This document shows, piece by piece, positions 17,300 to 26,300 of a DNA stretch of 64,000 nucleotides; the stretch's first letter is position 1, and the number at the start of each line of letters is the position of its first letter. Source of the DNA: an uncultured Eubacterium sp. (GTDB lineage: Bacteria > Bacillota > Clostridia > Lachnospirales > Lachnospiraceae). The translations under genes and the position numbers were made by a program. The stretch covers positions 62,001 to 126,000 of the forward strand of contig CAKRGF010000002.1 in NCBI GenBank assembly GCA_934322085.1, read 5' to 3'. The notes beneath the pieces are model-generated. The model made no database searches, had not been told where the DNA came from, and saw only the letters and a list, made by a program, of their open reading frames with translations.

Positions 17300-18013
17300 T
17301 TATTTTTGGTACAAACTATTTGCCATTTTCAGAATTTCATTTTTGTAATTACCTTTTTTAGTGATTGTAATCATATGATTGTATTGCTTATCATCCCATA
17401 TTATCCATTTTTCTTTTCCCTTTATATAATAATATGCCTCATACCCCATAACACTTGTTTTAATCTTTTTCTCAAATTCAGAATCCGTGTAAATATAATC
17501 ACCTTCCATATGTTTACAACGAGTATACTGAATAAGATTTTCCTTACCTTCCTTCCACTCATTATAACTAAAATTACCAGATTGTGTAGCATTATCTACC
17601 GAATACCGAAAACCTTTCGGCACAAATGTAGGTTTTTCATGAATAACATCCGGGAAACTCTCCTTCGTTTTTTCATTCTGATTCTGACCAACATACTCCC
17701 TTATTTCCACTTTACCCTTCGAATCATAAGAAAGGAGGTATTTCCATGCATTAAAACCAAATACCTTGGCGCTGACTTGATTAGCAGCTGCTAATGAAAG
17801 AATTACGATCACTACTGCAGCCACTTTACGAACGGTGTAAGCCAGACGCAGATGACTGCCAAAATATTTTTCACTCCAATTGAGACGTTTCCATCTTTTC
17901 TTGAATTTTTTTGAAAATTCGTGATTATAATCTTCCTCTTTCAATGGATAAAATGAATTCATCTCCTGATATACACAGGTCGTCAAAAATCTCTTTATAC
18001 TTTCCTCATTCAT
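17300..18013 (-). CDS. DUF4367-type membrane protein, probable anti-sigma partner
   Basis: A 237-residue protein with a cytoplasmic N-terminal part (1-60), one membrane segment (about 62-82, KVAAVVIVILSLAAA) and an extracellular C-terminal domain that resembles DUF4367 (GYEAYYYIKGKEKWIIWDD). The ATG at 18013 overlaps the sigma gene stop by eight bases and has AAAGGAG upstream. Position behind an ECF sigma gene plus the one-membrane topology suggests anti-sigma function; the N-terminal part has no recognisable zinc-binding anti-sigma motif. Confidence 0.75.
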   Translation of the reverse strand: MNEESIKRFLTTCVYQEMNSFYPLKEEDYNHEFSKKFKKRWKRLNWSEKYFGSHLRLAYTVRKVAAVVIVILSLAAANQVSAKVFGFNAWKYLLSYDSKGKVEIREYVGQNQNEKTKESFPDVIHEKPTFVPKGFRYSVDNATQSGNFSYNEWKEGKENLIQYTRCKHMEGDYIYTDSEFEKKIKTSVMGYEAYYYIKGKEKWIIWDDKQYNHMITITKKGNYKNEILKMANSLYQK

Positions 18014-18551
18014 TACCAAGCCACTCCTTTCGAATGATTGCAATGCCTCTTGAAATTCTCTTAGACACCGCATTCACCTTAATATTAAGAAGTTCAGCAA
18101 TCTCATTTACCCCTAATTCGTTGACATAACGAAGAATCAGAACCTCGGCATACAGTTTCGGAATCTTCTGAAACACTTCCATCATCTCGCTTTCACCATA
18201 ACCACTTTCATGCATACAAAAATACGGGCTGGTTTCAAACTCATCCATCTCCTGCACCTTTTGGTTTTTCTTCTGGTTCTTACGATAAAGGTCAATTGCC
18301 GTCCTCTCAACTATAATAACGAGGAAACTCTTGGTTTTCTGACAATCTATTTTATCAATTTTATCTAAATTTTTTATAACCTTTTCCCATGACGTCAAGC
18401 AGGCATCTTCTGCATCCTCTGGATGCCGTAAAATGCGCATTGCTGCCACATACATAAGACGGTTGTATTTTTCATATAATAACTCCAGTTTTCTTTTGTC
18501 CTGCGGTGAGTCCACCGAGGCTAGAAGTATACATAACATATCTCTACCCAT
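18006..18551 (-). CDS. ECF-type RNA polymerase sigma factor
   Basis: A 181-residue sigma-70 family protein with region 2 (MRILRHPEDAEDACLTSWEK at about 38-57) and region 4 with a helix-turn-helix (ELGVNEIAELLNIKVNAVSKR near 142-162). No region 3 is present, as expected for group 4 factors. The start could be 18551 or 18539; neither has ideal ribosome-site spacing. The gene begins just after the terminator of the transketolase operon, so its own promoter must be very close or it depends on readthrough. It probably controls itself and the secreted genes downstream. Confidence 0.88.
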   Translation of the reverse strand: MGRDMLCILLASVDSPQDKRKLELLYEKYNRLMYVAAMRILRHPEDAEDACLTSWEKVIKNLDKIDKIDCQKTKSFLVIIVERTAIDLYRKNQKKNQKVQEMDEFETSPYFCMHESGYGESEMMEVFQKIPKLYAEVLILRYVNELGVNEIAELLNIKVNAVSKRISRGIAIIRKEWLGNE

Positions 18552-18561
18552 TCCTTTGAAA

Positions 18562-18603
18562 AAAAGGCAACAAACCGGCGCATCCGCTGATTTATTGCCT
18601 TTT
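18562..18603 (-). terminator. Terminator of the transketolase operon
   Basis: AAAAGGCAA/TTGCCTTTT gives a 9-bp stem with a 24-base loop and seven T on the minus strand. The T run ends 4-10 bases before the ribosome site of the sigma gene, leaving almost no room for a separate promoter between them. Confidence 0.75.
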
Positions 18604-18646
18604 CCTGCCGGTAAATTTTCTCCACCGGGAGGTAACTTACATGAAA

Positions 18647-19588
18647 TTATTTACAAAATGCTTTTACTTTTTCATAAATACTGTCTGCATCCAGGCCATA
18701 TTTCTTAACAAGCTCTACTGCCGGACCAGATTCACCAAATACATCATTAATACCGATTTTACAAACCTTTGTCGGACATTTTTCAGCTAATGCATCACAT
18801 ACAGCACTTCCCAGACCACCGATAACAGAATGTTCTTCTACCGTTACCACCTTGCCTGTTTCTTTGGCTGCTGCTACGATTAACTCCTCATCCAAAGGTT
18901 TAATTGTATGAATGTTAATCACTTTGGCATCGATGCCGTCTGCTGCCAGCTTCTCCGCTGCTTCCAGACAGTTGGATACCGGAAGTCCGGTTGCAACAAT
19001 GGTTACATCCTTACCTTCACGAAGTACAACACCTTTACCAAGTTCAAATTTATAATCCGGTTTATCGTTAATTACCGGCACAGCCAGACGTCCAAAACGA
19101 AGATAACATGGACCGTCATGCTCATAGGCGGCACGAACAGCTGCTTTTGCTTCTACATCATCAGATGGAACAATTACTGTCATACCAGGAATTGTACGCA
19201 TCAGTGCAATATCTTCATTACACTGGTGTGTCGCACCATCTTCACCTACGGAAATACCGGCATGTGTTGCGCCGATTTTCACATTCAGATGTGGATAACC
19301 AATCGAGTTACGAACCTGCTCAAATGCACGTCCTGCAGCAAACATTGCAAATGAACTTGCAAATGGAACTTTGCCCGTCGTTGCCAGTCCTGCCGCAATT
19401 CCCATCATGTTACACTCAGCGATACCACAGTCAATATGGCGTTCCGGGAAAGCCTTTTTGAAAATACCGGTCTTTGTGGCAGCCGCAAGGTCTGCATCCA
19501 GTACAACGAGGTTATCAAATTCTGCGCCAAGTTCTGCTAATGCATTACCATAACTCTCACGAGTAGCAATCTTTTTTACTTCTGACAT
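18647..19588 (-). CDS. Transketolase, C-terminal subunit
   Basis: Pyrimidine-binding and C-terminal domains of a split transketolase, 313 residues. GEDGATHQ and the glutamate region around IAECNMMGIAAGLA match the thiamine diphosphate-binding half. Pairs with the adjacent N-terminal subunit; the two genes overlap by 13 bases, favouring equal synthesis. Split transketolases are usual in many Firmicutes, so this is not a frameshift. Works with the transaldolase upstream in non-oxidative pentose phosphate metabolism. Confidence 0.95.
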   Translation of the reverse strand: MSEVKKIATRESYGNALAELGAEFDNLVVLDADLAAATKTGIFKKAFPERHIDCGIAECNMMGIAAGLATTGKVPFASSFAMFAAGRAFEQVRNSIGYPHLNVKIGATHAGISVGEDGATHQCNEDIALMRTIPGMTVIVPSDDVEAKAAVRAAYEHDGPCYLRFGRLAVPVINDKPDYKFELGKGVVLREGKDVTIVATGLPVSNCLEAAEKLAADGIDAKVINIHTIKPLDEELIVAAAKETGKVVTVEEHSVIGGLGSAVCDALAEKCPTKVCKIGINDVFGESGPAVELVKKYGLDADSIYEKVKAFCK

Positions 19589-20412
19589 AAAGACTCACCT
19601 GCTTTCTCTAATTCTTCCATAGCCTGTGCATACTGCTCATCATTTGGTGCAGTACCATGCCAGCTACACTGATTTTCCATGAAGGAAACGCCTTTTCCTT
19701 TAACGGTCTTTGCAATAATAGCCGTAGGCTGTCCTTTAGTCTGTTTTGCTTCATCAAAAGCTGCCTTTAAAGCATCGAAGTCATGACCATCCACTTCGAT
19801 TACATGGAAACCAAATGCTTTGAATTTCTCATCAATCGGATATGGTGAACATACATCATCAACTGCACCGTCAATCTGTAAGCCGTTGTTATCCACGATG
19901 GCAACAAAATTATCCAGTTTTCTGTGGCTGGCAAACATTGCTGCTTCCCAAACCTGTCCTTCCTGAATTTCACCGTCACCAAGAAGTGTGTAAACACGAT
20001 AATCGTCATTACTTAATTTAGCGGACAACGCCATTCCGACTGCTGCCGAAATTCCCTGTCCCAAAGAACCGCTCGACATATCCACACCAGGAATATGCTT
20101 TTTATCCGGATGTCCCTGCAAATAGGAACCAACGTGACGAAGTGTCGTCAAATCCTCAACCGGGAAGAATCCACGATTTGCCAGTGCTGCATAGTAACCT
20201 GGAGCCGTATGTCCTTTACTAAGCACGAAGCGGTCACGGTCTGCTTTGTCCGGATTTTTAGGGTCAATATTCAATTCTTCAAAGAAAAGATAAGTAAAAA
20301 TGTCTGCTGCTGACAAGGAGCCGCCCGGGTGGCCTGATTTTGCACTATGAACCCCAGTTACAATCCCCTTACGAACTTCAACAGCCATTTTCTGAAGTTC
20401 TAACTTATTCAT
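19576..20412 (-). CDS. Transketolase, N-terminal subunit
   Basis: Thiamine diphosphate-binding half of transketolase, 278 residues. The cofactor motif GDGEIQEGQVWEAA and NNGLQID are clear, as are SAKSGHPGGSLS and SKGHTAPGYYA near the N-terminus. The ATG at 20412 has AAAGGAG seven bases upstream; a TTG two codons earlier is less likely. Located 29 bases after the transaldolase gene, in one operon. Confidence 0.95.
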   Translation of the reverse strand: MNKLELQKMAVEVRKGIVTGVHSAKSGHPGGSLSAADIFTYLFFEELNIDPKNPDKADRDRFVLSKGHTAPGYYAALANRGFFPVEDLTTLRHVGSYLQGHPDKKHIPGVDMSSGSLGQGISAAVGMALSAKLSNDDYRVYTLLGDGEIQEGQVWEAAMFASHRKLDNFVAIVDNNGLQIDGAVDDVCSPYPIDEKFKAFGFHVIEVDGHDFDALKAAFDEAKQTKGQPTAIIAKTVKGKGVSFMENQCSWHGTAPNDEQYAQAMEELEKAGESLCQK

Positions 20413-20441
20413 AATCAATCTCCTTTTTATTACTCACCAAA

Positions 20442-21098
20442 TTATTCACCAAAAACAGCAATATAATCTTTCTGGAATTTCTCAATACCGATATCAGTCA
20501 ATGGATGTTTTGTCATCTGCTCAATAACACCATATGGTACCGTAGCGATATCAGCACCTGCCAATGCACAATCCGTAACATGAATTGGATTTCTTACGCT
20601 GGCTGCGATGATTTCTGTCTCAATCCCATGTACGGAAAAGATTTCTGCGATGTCACGAATCAAATCAATACCAGGCTGGGAAATATCATCCAGACGTCCT
20701 AAGAATGGAGATACATAAGCAGCTCCTGCTCTTGCTGCCAAAAGTGCCTGATTTGCACTGAAAATCAATGTAACATTACATTTAATTCCCTCTGAAGCAA
20801 GTACCTTTGTTGCTTTCAAACCTTCTACTGTCATTGGAATTTTAACTACCATGTTCTCGTGAAGTTTTGCAATTTCTCTACCTTCTGCAATCATACCCTC
20901 TGCATCTACGGTTGTTGCTTTTACCTCACCACTGATTGGACCATCAACGATGGATGCGATTTCTTTCAATACATCTTCCTGACTTCTTCCGCCCTCTTTG
21001 GCAATCAGGGATGGATTCGTAGTAACACCACAAATAACCCCCATCTCATTTGCTTTTTTGATGTCCTCAATTTTCGCTGTGTCAACAAAAAATTTCAT
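20442..21098 (-). CDS. fsa: Fructose-6-phosphate aldolase/transaldolase (FSA/TalC type)
   Basis: Small class I aldolase of 218 residues that interconverts sugar phosphates through a Schiff base. The catalytic lysine lies in VVKIPMT (near residue 86) and the N-terminal MKFFVDTA is typical of the family. AGGAGGG precedes the ATG and a consensus promoter lies at 21139-21168. With the downstream split transketolase it forms a pentose phosphate operon. Whether it acts as transaldolase or as fructose-6-phosphate aldolase cannot be settled from sequence; transaldolase is likelier given the neighbours. Confidence 0.93.
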   Translation of the reverse strand: MKFFVDTAKIEDIKKANEMGVICGVTTNPSLIAKEGGRSQEDVLKEIASIVDGPISGEVKATTVDAEGMIAEGREIAKLHENMVVKIPMTVEGLKATKVLASEGIKCNVTLIFSANQALLAARAGAAYVSPFLGRLDDISQPGIDLIRDIAEIFSVHGIETEIIAASVRNPIHVTDCALAGADIATVPYGVIEQMTKHPLTDIGIEKFQKDYIAVFGE

Positions 21099-21138
21099 TG
21101 CGTATACCCTCCTAAAAGTAATTTTATATCATATGCCC

Positions 21139-21168
21139 ATTATACATCTTTTGCGCATATAATCTCAA
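21139..21168 (-). promoter_or_regulatory. Sigma-A promoter of the transaldolase-transketolase operon
   Basis: Minus strand TTGAGA (21168-21163), an 18-base spacer and TATAAT (21144-21139), 40 bases before the fsa start. Confidence 0.75.
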
Positions 21169-21196
21169 CCATTTTTTACTCCTATGGACAACTTTT

Positions 21197-22741
21197 TTAG
21201 ATTCCATAAAAGCACATACCGGAAAGCGTTAATTTCTGGACCGAATCCAGCCCGCTTCCATAGTTATACCGGCGAATCGCTTTGCCGTCAGTTCCCATTT
21301 CCAAATAGGTTCCTGCCCTGCCGCAAACAATCACATAATTATTTCCCCGCTTCTGTAACTGGCTTCCGCTTTTCGCTTCAGCTGCCGTGGCCGACGCTTT
21401 TTTCTGCACTGTCTTCTTTGCCACATCTGCCTGCCACTCGACCGCAAGATACTGATTTCCTTCCTGCACTAACATCGCTGGTGCCGTTTCATTTTCCTGT
21501 GCTAAAAGCATAGATTGTTTTGTATTCCAGCCGGTAAATTTCTTATCTTCTTTTATCTTTTTCTTTGCCACCACTTTTTTCCATGACGCCTTTTTCCCAA
21601 CGACAAAAGAAATTTTAGGTTTCGCCGCAGTAATAGCATCCAAATAAATTAACCCGGAAGGATTCTTTGCCACCACGCCAATCGTACCACTTTGCGGTGC
21701 AGTCAAAGAACCAGCAAAAATTCCTTTCTTAAATCGGTATACAACCCGCGTTTTCCCTGTCTGGAAAGACGTTGCCAGTAAATACTCATTTTTTTTCTTC
21801 TTTCCCAGCCAGTAAACTTCATTATATCCATCATAAGAAAAATCGCGGATTTCTCCATAGCCTTTCATCTGAATGACACCTGTCACCCGTCCAAGTGACG
21901 ATACCTTTGCTATCTTATTATTCGAAATCTGATAAAGAATACAATCCTCCGAAGCGGTTATGCGGCGTCCATGATAGGATTCTGTCGGAATCAGACCACG
22001 CAGAATACCTTTGTTATCATAAACCGCAACCCACGATTTTCCAGATGGAAAAACATAATACATACCATTTGATATGGTAGATTTAGAATAGCCATCATTT
22101 GCCGTAATTTTCTGCGGTATACCAGATGGAGCCGCCCCGGCTGTATACTGATAATTTTGGGTTTCTCTCGTATTTCCAGTTGAATCGACCAATTCAATCA
22201 CAATAAAATTCGTTCTTCCCGGAATCAGGCCATCTACCAGAAATTCGTGTTCTTTCGTTAGATTATTTTCCTGTCCGTTATTGACATAGCGGATATGGTC
22301 TGAAATCATCTCGTCCTCAACCGTAATCGTATACCGGATCATACACCGGAACGATGTGTGAAAATAAAAATAAAAACTATTTTCCATCGTACCAAATGGA
22401 TTTTTGGCTATAATCGGATTATCAAAATCCGCATCGGTACGCTTAATCAACCGGTCTAAACGTGCTCTTGCTTCATTGGAATTCGAAACCTGATACACGG
22501 AATTTGACTCAAAATTAAGAACATTTTTATCTTCGCCGTCCGTTGCTAAAACCGTAGCTTTATCCGGCATATCATACTGATAGGCACGGTCCGTCTGATT
22601 ATCACTTTGCTCTTTTGCCATACGGTTTTTAAATTCGTTCGACGGACCGCCTTCGCGTCCTTTGAGAAAAAAATACGCTCCGGCCGTCAATCCGGACAAG
22701 ATAAGCAACGTCACAATAATTAATTTTCCTGCCTTTTTCAT
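21197..22741 (-). CDS. Arylsulfotransferase-like (ASST-like) beta-propeller protein, membrane anchored
   Basis: A 514-residue protein with one N-terminal membrane segment (about 5-25) and a large outside domain. NPFGTMENSFYFYFHTS followed by a beta-sandwich (about 95-205) resembles the N-terminal domain of aryl-sulfate sulfotransferases, and the rest has repeated propeller-like blades. The conserved catalytic histidine motifs of active ASST enzymes are not evident (only YHGRRI is a candidate), so it may be a binding or sensory propeller. Its ATG overlaps the stop of the c-di-GMP phosphodiesterase gene by four bases, tying the two functions together. Confidence 0.7.
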   Translation of the reverse strand: MKKAGKLIIVTLLILSGLTAGAYFFLKGREGGPSNEFKNRMAKEQSDNQTDRAYQYDMPDKATVLATDGEDKNVLNFESNSVYQVSNSNEARARLDRLIKRTDADFDNPIIAKNPFGTMENSFYFYFHTSFRCMIRYTITVEDEMISDHIRYVNNGQENNLTKEHEFLVDGLIPGRTNFIVIELVDSTGNTRETQNYQYTAGAAPSGIPQKITANDGYSKSTISNGMYYVFPSGKSWVAVYDNKGILRGLIPTESYHGRRITASEDCILYQISNNKIAKVSSLGRVTGVIQMKGYGEIRDFSYDGYNEVYWLGKKKKNEYLLATSFQTGKTRVVYRFKKGIFAGSLTAPQSGTIGVVAKNPSGLIYLDAITAAKPKISFVVGKKASWKKVVAKKKIKEDKKFTGWNTKQSMLLAQENETAPAMLVQEGNQYLAVEWQADVAKKTVQKKASATAAEAKSGSQLQKRGNNYVIVCGRAGTYLEMGTDGKAIRRYNYGSGLDSVQKLTLSGMCFYGI

Positions 22742-24516
22742 CCGTATATCTCCTTATCCAGCAATTTTTCAAACTCTTCCATTGGCATCGGTTTCGCATA
22801 TAAATATCCCTGTGCCATATCACAGCGGATGCCGCGAAGATAGTCCGCCTGATTTTCTGTCTCAACCCCTTCACAGACAACCGTTTTGTCCAGTTCCTGT
22901 GTCAGTTCCACTGTTTTTCTAATAATAATTTTACTCGTCTCAGAACTCTCTGTCTCATCTAAAAACGACTTGTCAATTTTAATGATATCAACCGGTAACT
23001 CCTTCAATAAATTAAGAGAAGAATACCCCGTCCCAAAATCATCAATGGACCAGCGAATACCAAGATTCCGAAGTTCTCCCATCATCTCCGCCAAATCTGT
23101 CAAATCATCCCTAAAAATCCGTTCCGTCAACTCTAACTCGATATAACGAGGCGGCGTATCATATTTTTTCAAAATGTCCGCCACTCGCTTCACATAATCT
23201 TTTTCCTGCAATAAAACACGCGACTGGTTAATCGAAATCGGCACACAATGTCTTTTTTCCTGAAGCCGTCTCTGAATCATGCGACACACTTCGCTAAGGA
23301 TAAAGAAGTCCAATTCAACAATAAAACCATTTTTTTCAAAAATCGGAATAAAATCATCCGGGTAAATCATTGAGCCGTCTTCCCGAATCCAGCGAACTAA
23401 CGCCTCGGCACCTACAATTTGCCCGGTTTCCAAGTTGTATTTTGGCTGTATAAATGCCTTAAACTCATGTTGAGCCATCGCATTTTTCATGCTCTGCTCA
23501 ATTTTTCCTGCACGAATCAATTGCGTGTACACTCTCTCGTCATACACAGCAATATGAGAAGTCGTATTCGTCCGCAAGCTTTTTCTGGCAAGATTGGCAT
23601 ACTCAACCATCTTCTGAATCGGCGGATGTTCCTTGTCAATGCGGTAAACACCGATACCAAGCCGCGGATAGGCATCCGAATATTCGTTTCCGATTTCCAC
23701 TGCAAAACGGTTGCATAACTCATTAAGCATATTGCGGAATGTAGAAAAATCCTGATAACGGGCAAGTGCTACAAAATGGTCTGCCACACTGCGGCAGCAA
23801 AGCAAAATACATTTGCCCGATGCCATAATCATCTTCGCTGTATCCGCCAAAAGTTTATCTGCCTTCTGCATACCATACAAATTGTTTACCCGTTCAAAAT
23901 TACAGATATCCGTACAAATAAGCGCATAATTTTTTTCTTTTGAAATATCTTCTAACTGTCTGGCAGCCCGCTCTTTAAATGCTCCCAATTGAAACACACC
24001 TGTTACCGGATCATGTATATCTTCCCCGCCTTCTTCTGAAAATTGTTTCTGCCTCTCTTTTAGTGCCTGTGTGTCATGCCACAAAGCAGTCTTTCTAATC
24101 GTAGATGTATGTATTGATACAATGGAAAACTTTCCATCCTCTTTACAAATCATCATAGAAAAACGCAAATTCGTATAATAAACATTATCCTGCACCGGCA
24201 AACGCAGTTCCAATTCTCCGGTCACCTGATAACAATTTCCGGAAACCGGACTGACATCTGTCGATATCACTTTCATAACACATTGCTTTGGTACTTTTTT
24301 TATTTCTCTCTCCAGAAGGTTTTCAAACTCCTGACGGTTGTGTGCCACAAAATTAGACTGCGAGCCAAGCCACATTACATCCTCACCGACATACGCCAGC
24401 ATGTCTGACATATTATGTCTGACATAGTAAGAATAAAAATGGCATAAAGCAATCTGCTTTACCTTTTCTGCATTGAGCTGTTTAATCTCTTGTTCACGAC
24501 TTTCCTGTGTGGTCAC
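22738..24516 (-). CDS. c-di-GMP phosphodiesterase with NTF2-like and degenerate GGDEF domains
   Basis: A 592-residue soluble protein. Residues 10-140 look like a SnoaL/NTF2-like sensor fold. Residues 165-335 are a GGDEF domain whose active-site motif is replaced by SVADHF (243-248), so it should not make c-di-GMP. Residues 340-590 are an EAL domain with the catalytic set present: EAL at 371-373, NQS around 430, ELTE near 462-465, DDFGTGYSS at 492-500, KIDKSF and EGVE. It should therefore hydrolyse c-di-GMP. GTG start with AGGAGG seven bases upstream. No membrane segment is seen, so the input signal is cytoplasmic. Confidence 0.9.
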   Translation of the reverse strand: MTTQESREQEIKQLNAEKVKQIALCHFYSYYVRHNMSDMLAYVGEDVMWLGSQSNFVAHNRQEFENLLEREIKKVPKQCVMKVISTDVSPVSGNCYQVTGELELRLPVQDNVYYTNLRFSMMICKEDGKFSIVSIHTSTIRKTALWHDTQALKERQKQFSEEGGEDIHDPVTGVFQLGAFKERAARQLEDISKEKNYALICTDICNFERVNNLYGMQKADKLLADTAKMIMASGKCILLCCRSVADHFVALARYQDFSTFRNMLNELCNRFAVEIGNEYSDAYPRLGIGVYRIDKEHPPIQKMVEYANLARKSLRTNTTSHIAVYDERVYTQLIRAGKIEQSMKNAMAQHEFKAFIQPKYNLETGQIVGAEALVRWIREDGSMIYPDDFIPIFEKNGFIVELDFFILSEVCRMIQRRLQEKRHCVPISINQSRVLLQEKDYVKRVADILKKYDTPPRYIELELTERIFRDDLTDLAEMMGELRNLGIRWSIDDFGTGYSSLNLLKELPVDIIKIDKSFLDETESSETSKIIIRKTVELTQELDKTVVCEGVETENQADYLRGIRCDMAQGYLYAKPMPMEEFEKLLDKEIYG

Positions 24517-24547
24517 AACCTCACCTCCTCTTCTTCTTTTTTATGGA

Positions 24548-26155
24548 TTACGGACGATCCCACTTATCACAAAGTGCCTGAATCTGGTCTGTGAACTTCG
24601 CCGTATCCTTATTACTTAATCCCTCATTCTTACGAATTACTGAAAGCAGGCGCTGTCCTGCCGTCAATAGACGCTGGAACATATCGCCGGAACGTTTCTT
24701 CGCTGCCGCTTTCTTCTTCACGGCAACCGGAAGCGCTTCTTTTACAAACTCGCCTTGTATCAAATCAAAAATCGTACCGCTGTACGGTGCAAAAGCATTA
24801 TATCCGGAATCGGTAAGCGTTCTCGCGAATTCGTCGCATACCTTATCTTCTCCATGAACGACAAATACGCGTTTTGGCGGTTTCTCCGTAAAACTGTTAA
24901 TCCATTTTAACAATCCATTTTTATCTGCATGTCCGCTGATGCCAGCAATTTTTGTAATCTCTGCTTTAACCTCAATCACTTCACCAAACAGTTTTACTTC
25001 TTTTGCCCCCTCAAGCAGCGCACGTCCTAATGTACCTCTGGTCTGATAGCCCACAAACACAATCGTGCTCTCTGGACGCCATAAATTATGTTTCAAATGA
25101 TGCCGGATTCGGCCTGCCTCACACATACCGGATGCCGACAAAATCACTTTTGGCTGCTGGTCGAAATTGATTGCCTTACTGTCATCGCTTGTAATGGACA
25201 ATTTCAACCCTGGGAATCCAATCGGATTAATTCCTTTTTCTACAAGTGCTTTTGCTTCTTCATCAAAGCACTGCTGTACATTTTTACCGAAAATATTGGT
25301 TGCCTCCACAGCGAGCGGACTATCCACATACACTTCAAAATCCGGATGTGTCTTCACTAACTGCTGCTCCTTAATCTGACGTAAGAAATATAACATCTCC
25401 TGTGTTCTGCCGACCGCAAAGGAGGGCACTACCACATTACCGCCGCGGCGGAAGGTACTTTCAATAATTGCCGCCAGTTCCCCAACATAATCCGGTGCCT
25501 CTTCGCCATGAAGTCTGTCACCATATGTAGATTCCATAACAACATAATCTGCCGCTTTTGTGTAAATCGGGTCTCTGAGAATCGGCTTATGTGTATTTCC
25601 AAGGTCACCGGAAAAGACAACCGTTCGTTCTTCTTCACCCTCTTTTGCAAATACTTCAATGGAAGAAGAACCAAGTAAATGTCCCACATCGGTAAAGCGA
25701 ATAGTAACCTCATCACAAATCGTAACTTTTTTATCGTACTCACACGGAACCAGCAGTCGAATTGCACCTAATGCATCTTCCATCGTATACAAAGGTTCAT
25801 AAATTTCACCACCGGAACGTCTTGCTTTCCGGTTCCGCCACTCTGCCTCAAACTGCTGGATATGTGCACTGTCACGAAGCATAATCTGGCTCAAATCCAC
25901 CGTCGCTTTTGTCGCATATACCTGACCGCGGAATCCTCTTGCAAACAGCATTGGAAGAAGTCCTGTATGATCTATGTGAGCATGTGTCAGCAAAATAAAA
26001 TCAATCTCTGATGGATTTACCGGAATCTCCTGATTTTCAAACAAATCCTGCCCCTGCTCCATACCGATATCTACGCAGAATTTTTTGTCTCCAACCTCCA
26101 TGTAATGACAGCTTCCCGTAACTTCATGGTCAGCCCCAATAAATACTAATTTCAT
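24548..26155 (-). CDS. Metallo-beta-lactamase-fold beta-CASP hydrolase (RNA-type)
   Basis: A 535-residue cytoplasmic protein. The zinc site HAHIDHTG lies near residues 58-65, with further ligands in GHLLGSS and SGDLG. The beta-CASP insert (about 190-380) and the C-terminal RMMBL motif SGHADKNGL around 415 point to an RNA or DNA nuclease of the KH-less CPSF-like group. A basic tail (KKKAAAKKRSG near 476) may bind nucleic acid. It is transcribed from a consensus promoter at 26197-26225, divergent from the AlkD-like gene. Confidence 0.9.
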   Translation of the reverse strand: MKLVFIGADHEVTGSCHYMEVGDKKFCVDIGMEQGQDLFENQEIPVNPSEIDFILLTHAHIDHTGLLPMLFARGFRGQVYATKATVDLSQIMLRDSAHIQQFEAEWRNRKARRSGGEIYEPLYTMEDALGAIRLLVPCEYDKKVTICDEVTIRFTDVGHLLGSSSIEVFAKEGEEERTVVFSGDLGNTHKPILRDPIYTKAADYVVMESTYGDRLHGEEAPDYVGELAAIIESTFRRGGNVVVPSFAVGRTQEMLYFLRQIKEQQLVKTHPDFEVYVDSPLAVEATNIFGKNVQQCFDEEAKALVEKGINPIGFPGLKLSITSDDSKAINFDQQPKVILSASGMCEAGRIRHHLKHNLWRPESTIVFVGYQTRGTLGRALLEGAKEVKLFGEVIEVKAEITKIAGISGHADKNGLLKWINSFTEKPPKRVFVVHGEDKVCDEFARTLTDSGYNAFAPYSGTIFDLIQGEFVKEALPVAVKKKAAAKKRSGDMFQRLLTAGQRLLSVIRKNEGLSNKDTAKFTDQIQALCDKWDRP

Positions 26156-26196
26156 AATATCACCCCGTCCTTTCCGACCATCTTAATAATGTATTT

Positions 26197-26225
26197 ATTA
26201 TAAATCATTTTGTCCTTTCCGTCAA
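26197..26225 (-). promoter_or_regulatory. Sigma-A promoter of the beta-CASP hydrolase gene
   Basis: Minus strand TTGACG (26225-26220), 17-base spacer, TATAAT (26202-26197): near-perfect consensus. Confidence 0.85.
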
Positions 26226-26250
26226 CAATCCATGAACGAATCATTAATGC

Positions 26251-26279
26251 TTTACGAACCCTTATTTATGCGTTAAAAT
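26251..26279 (+). promoter_or_regulatory. Promoter of the AlkD-like gene
   Basis: TTTACG, 17-base spacer and TAAAAT, ending 21 bases before the ATG; divergent from the previous promoter. Confidence 0.65.
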
Positions 26280-26300
26280 ACAGCTTATGGAGGTAGAAAA

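Noticed and set aside
18647..20412. Transketolase broken by a frameshift
   Set aside because: Two-subunit transketolases with this split are normal in Firmicutes, and each half has its own start and ribosome site.
22738..24516. Active diguanylate cyclase
   Set aside because: The GGDEF motif is replaced by SVADHF; only the EAL part keeps its catalytic residues.
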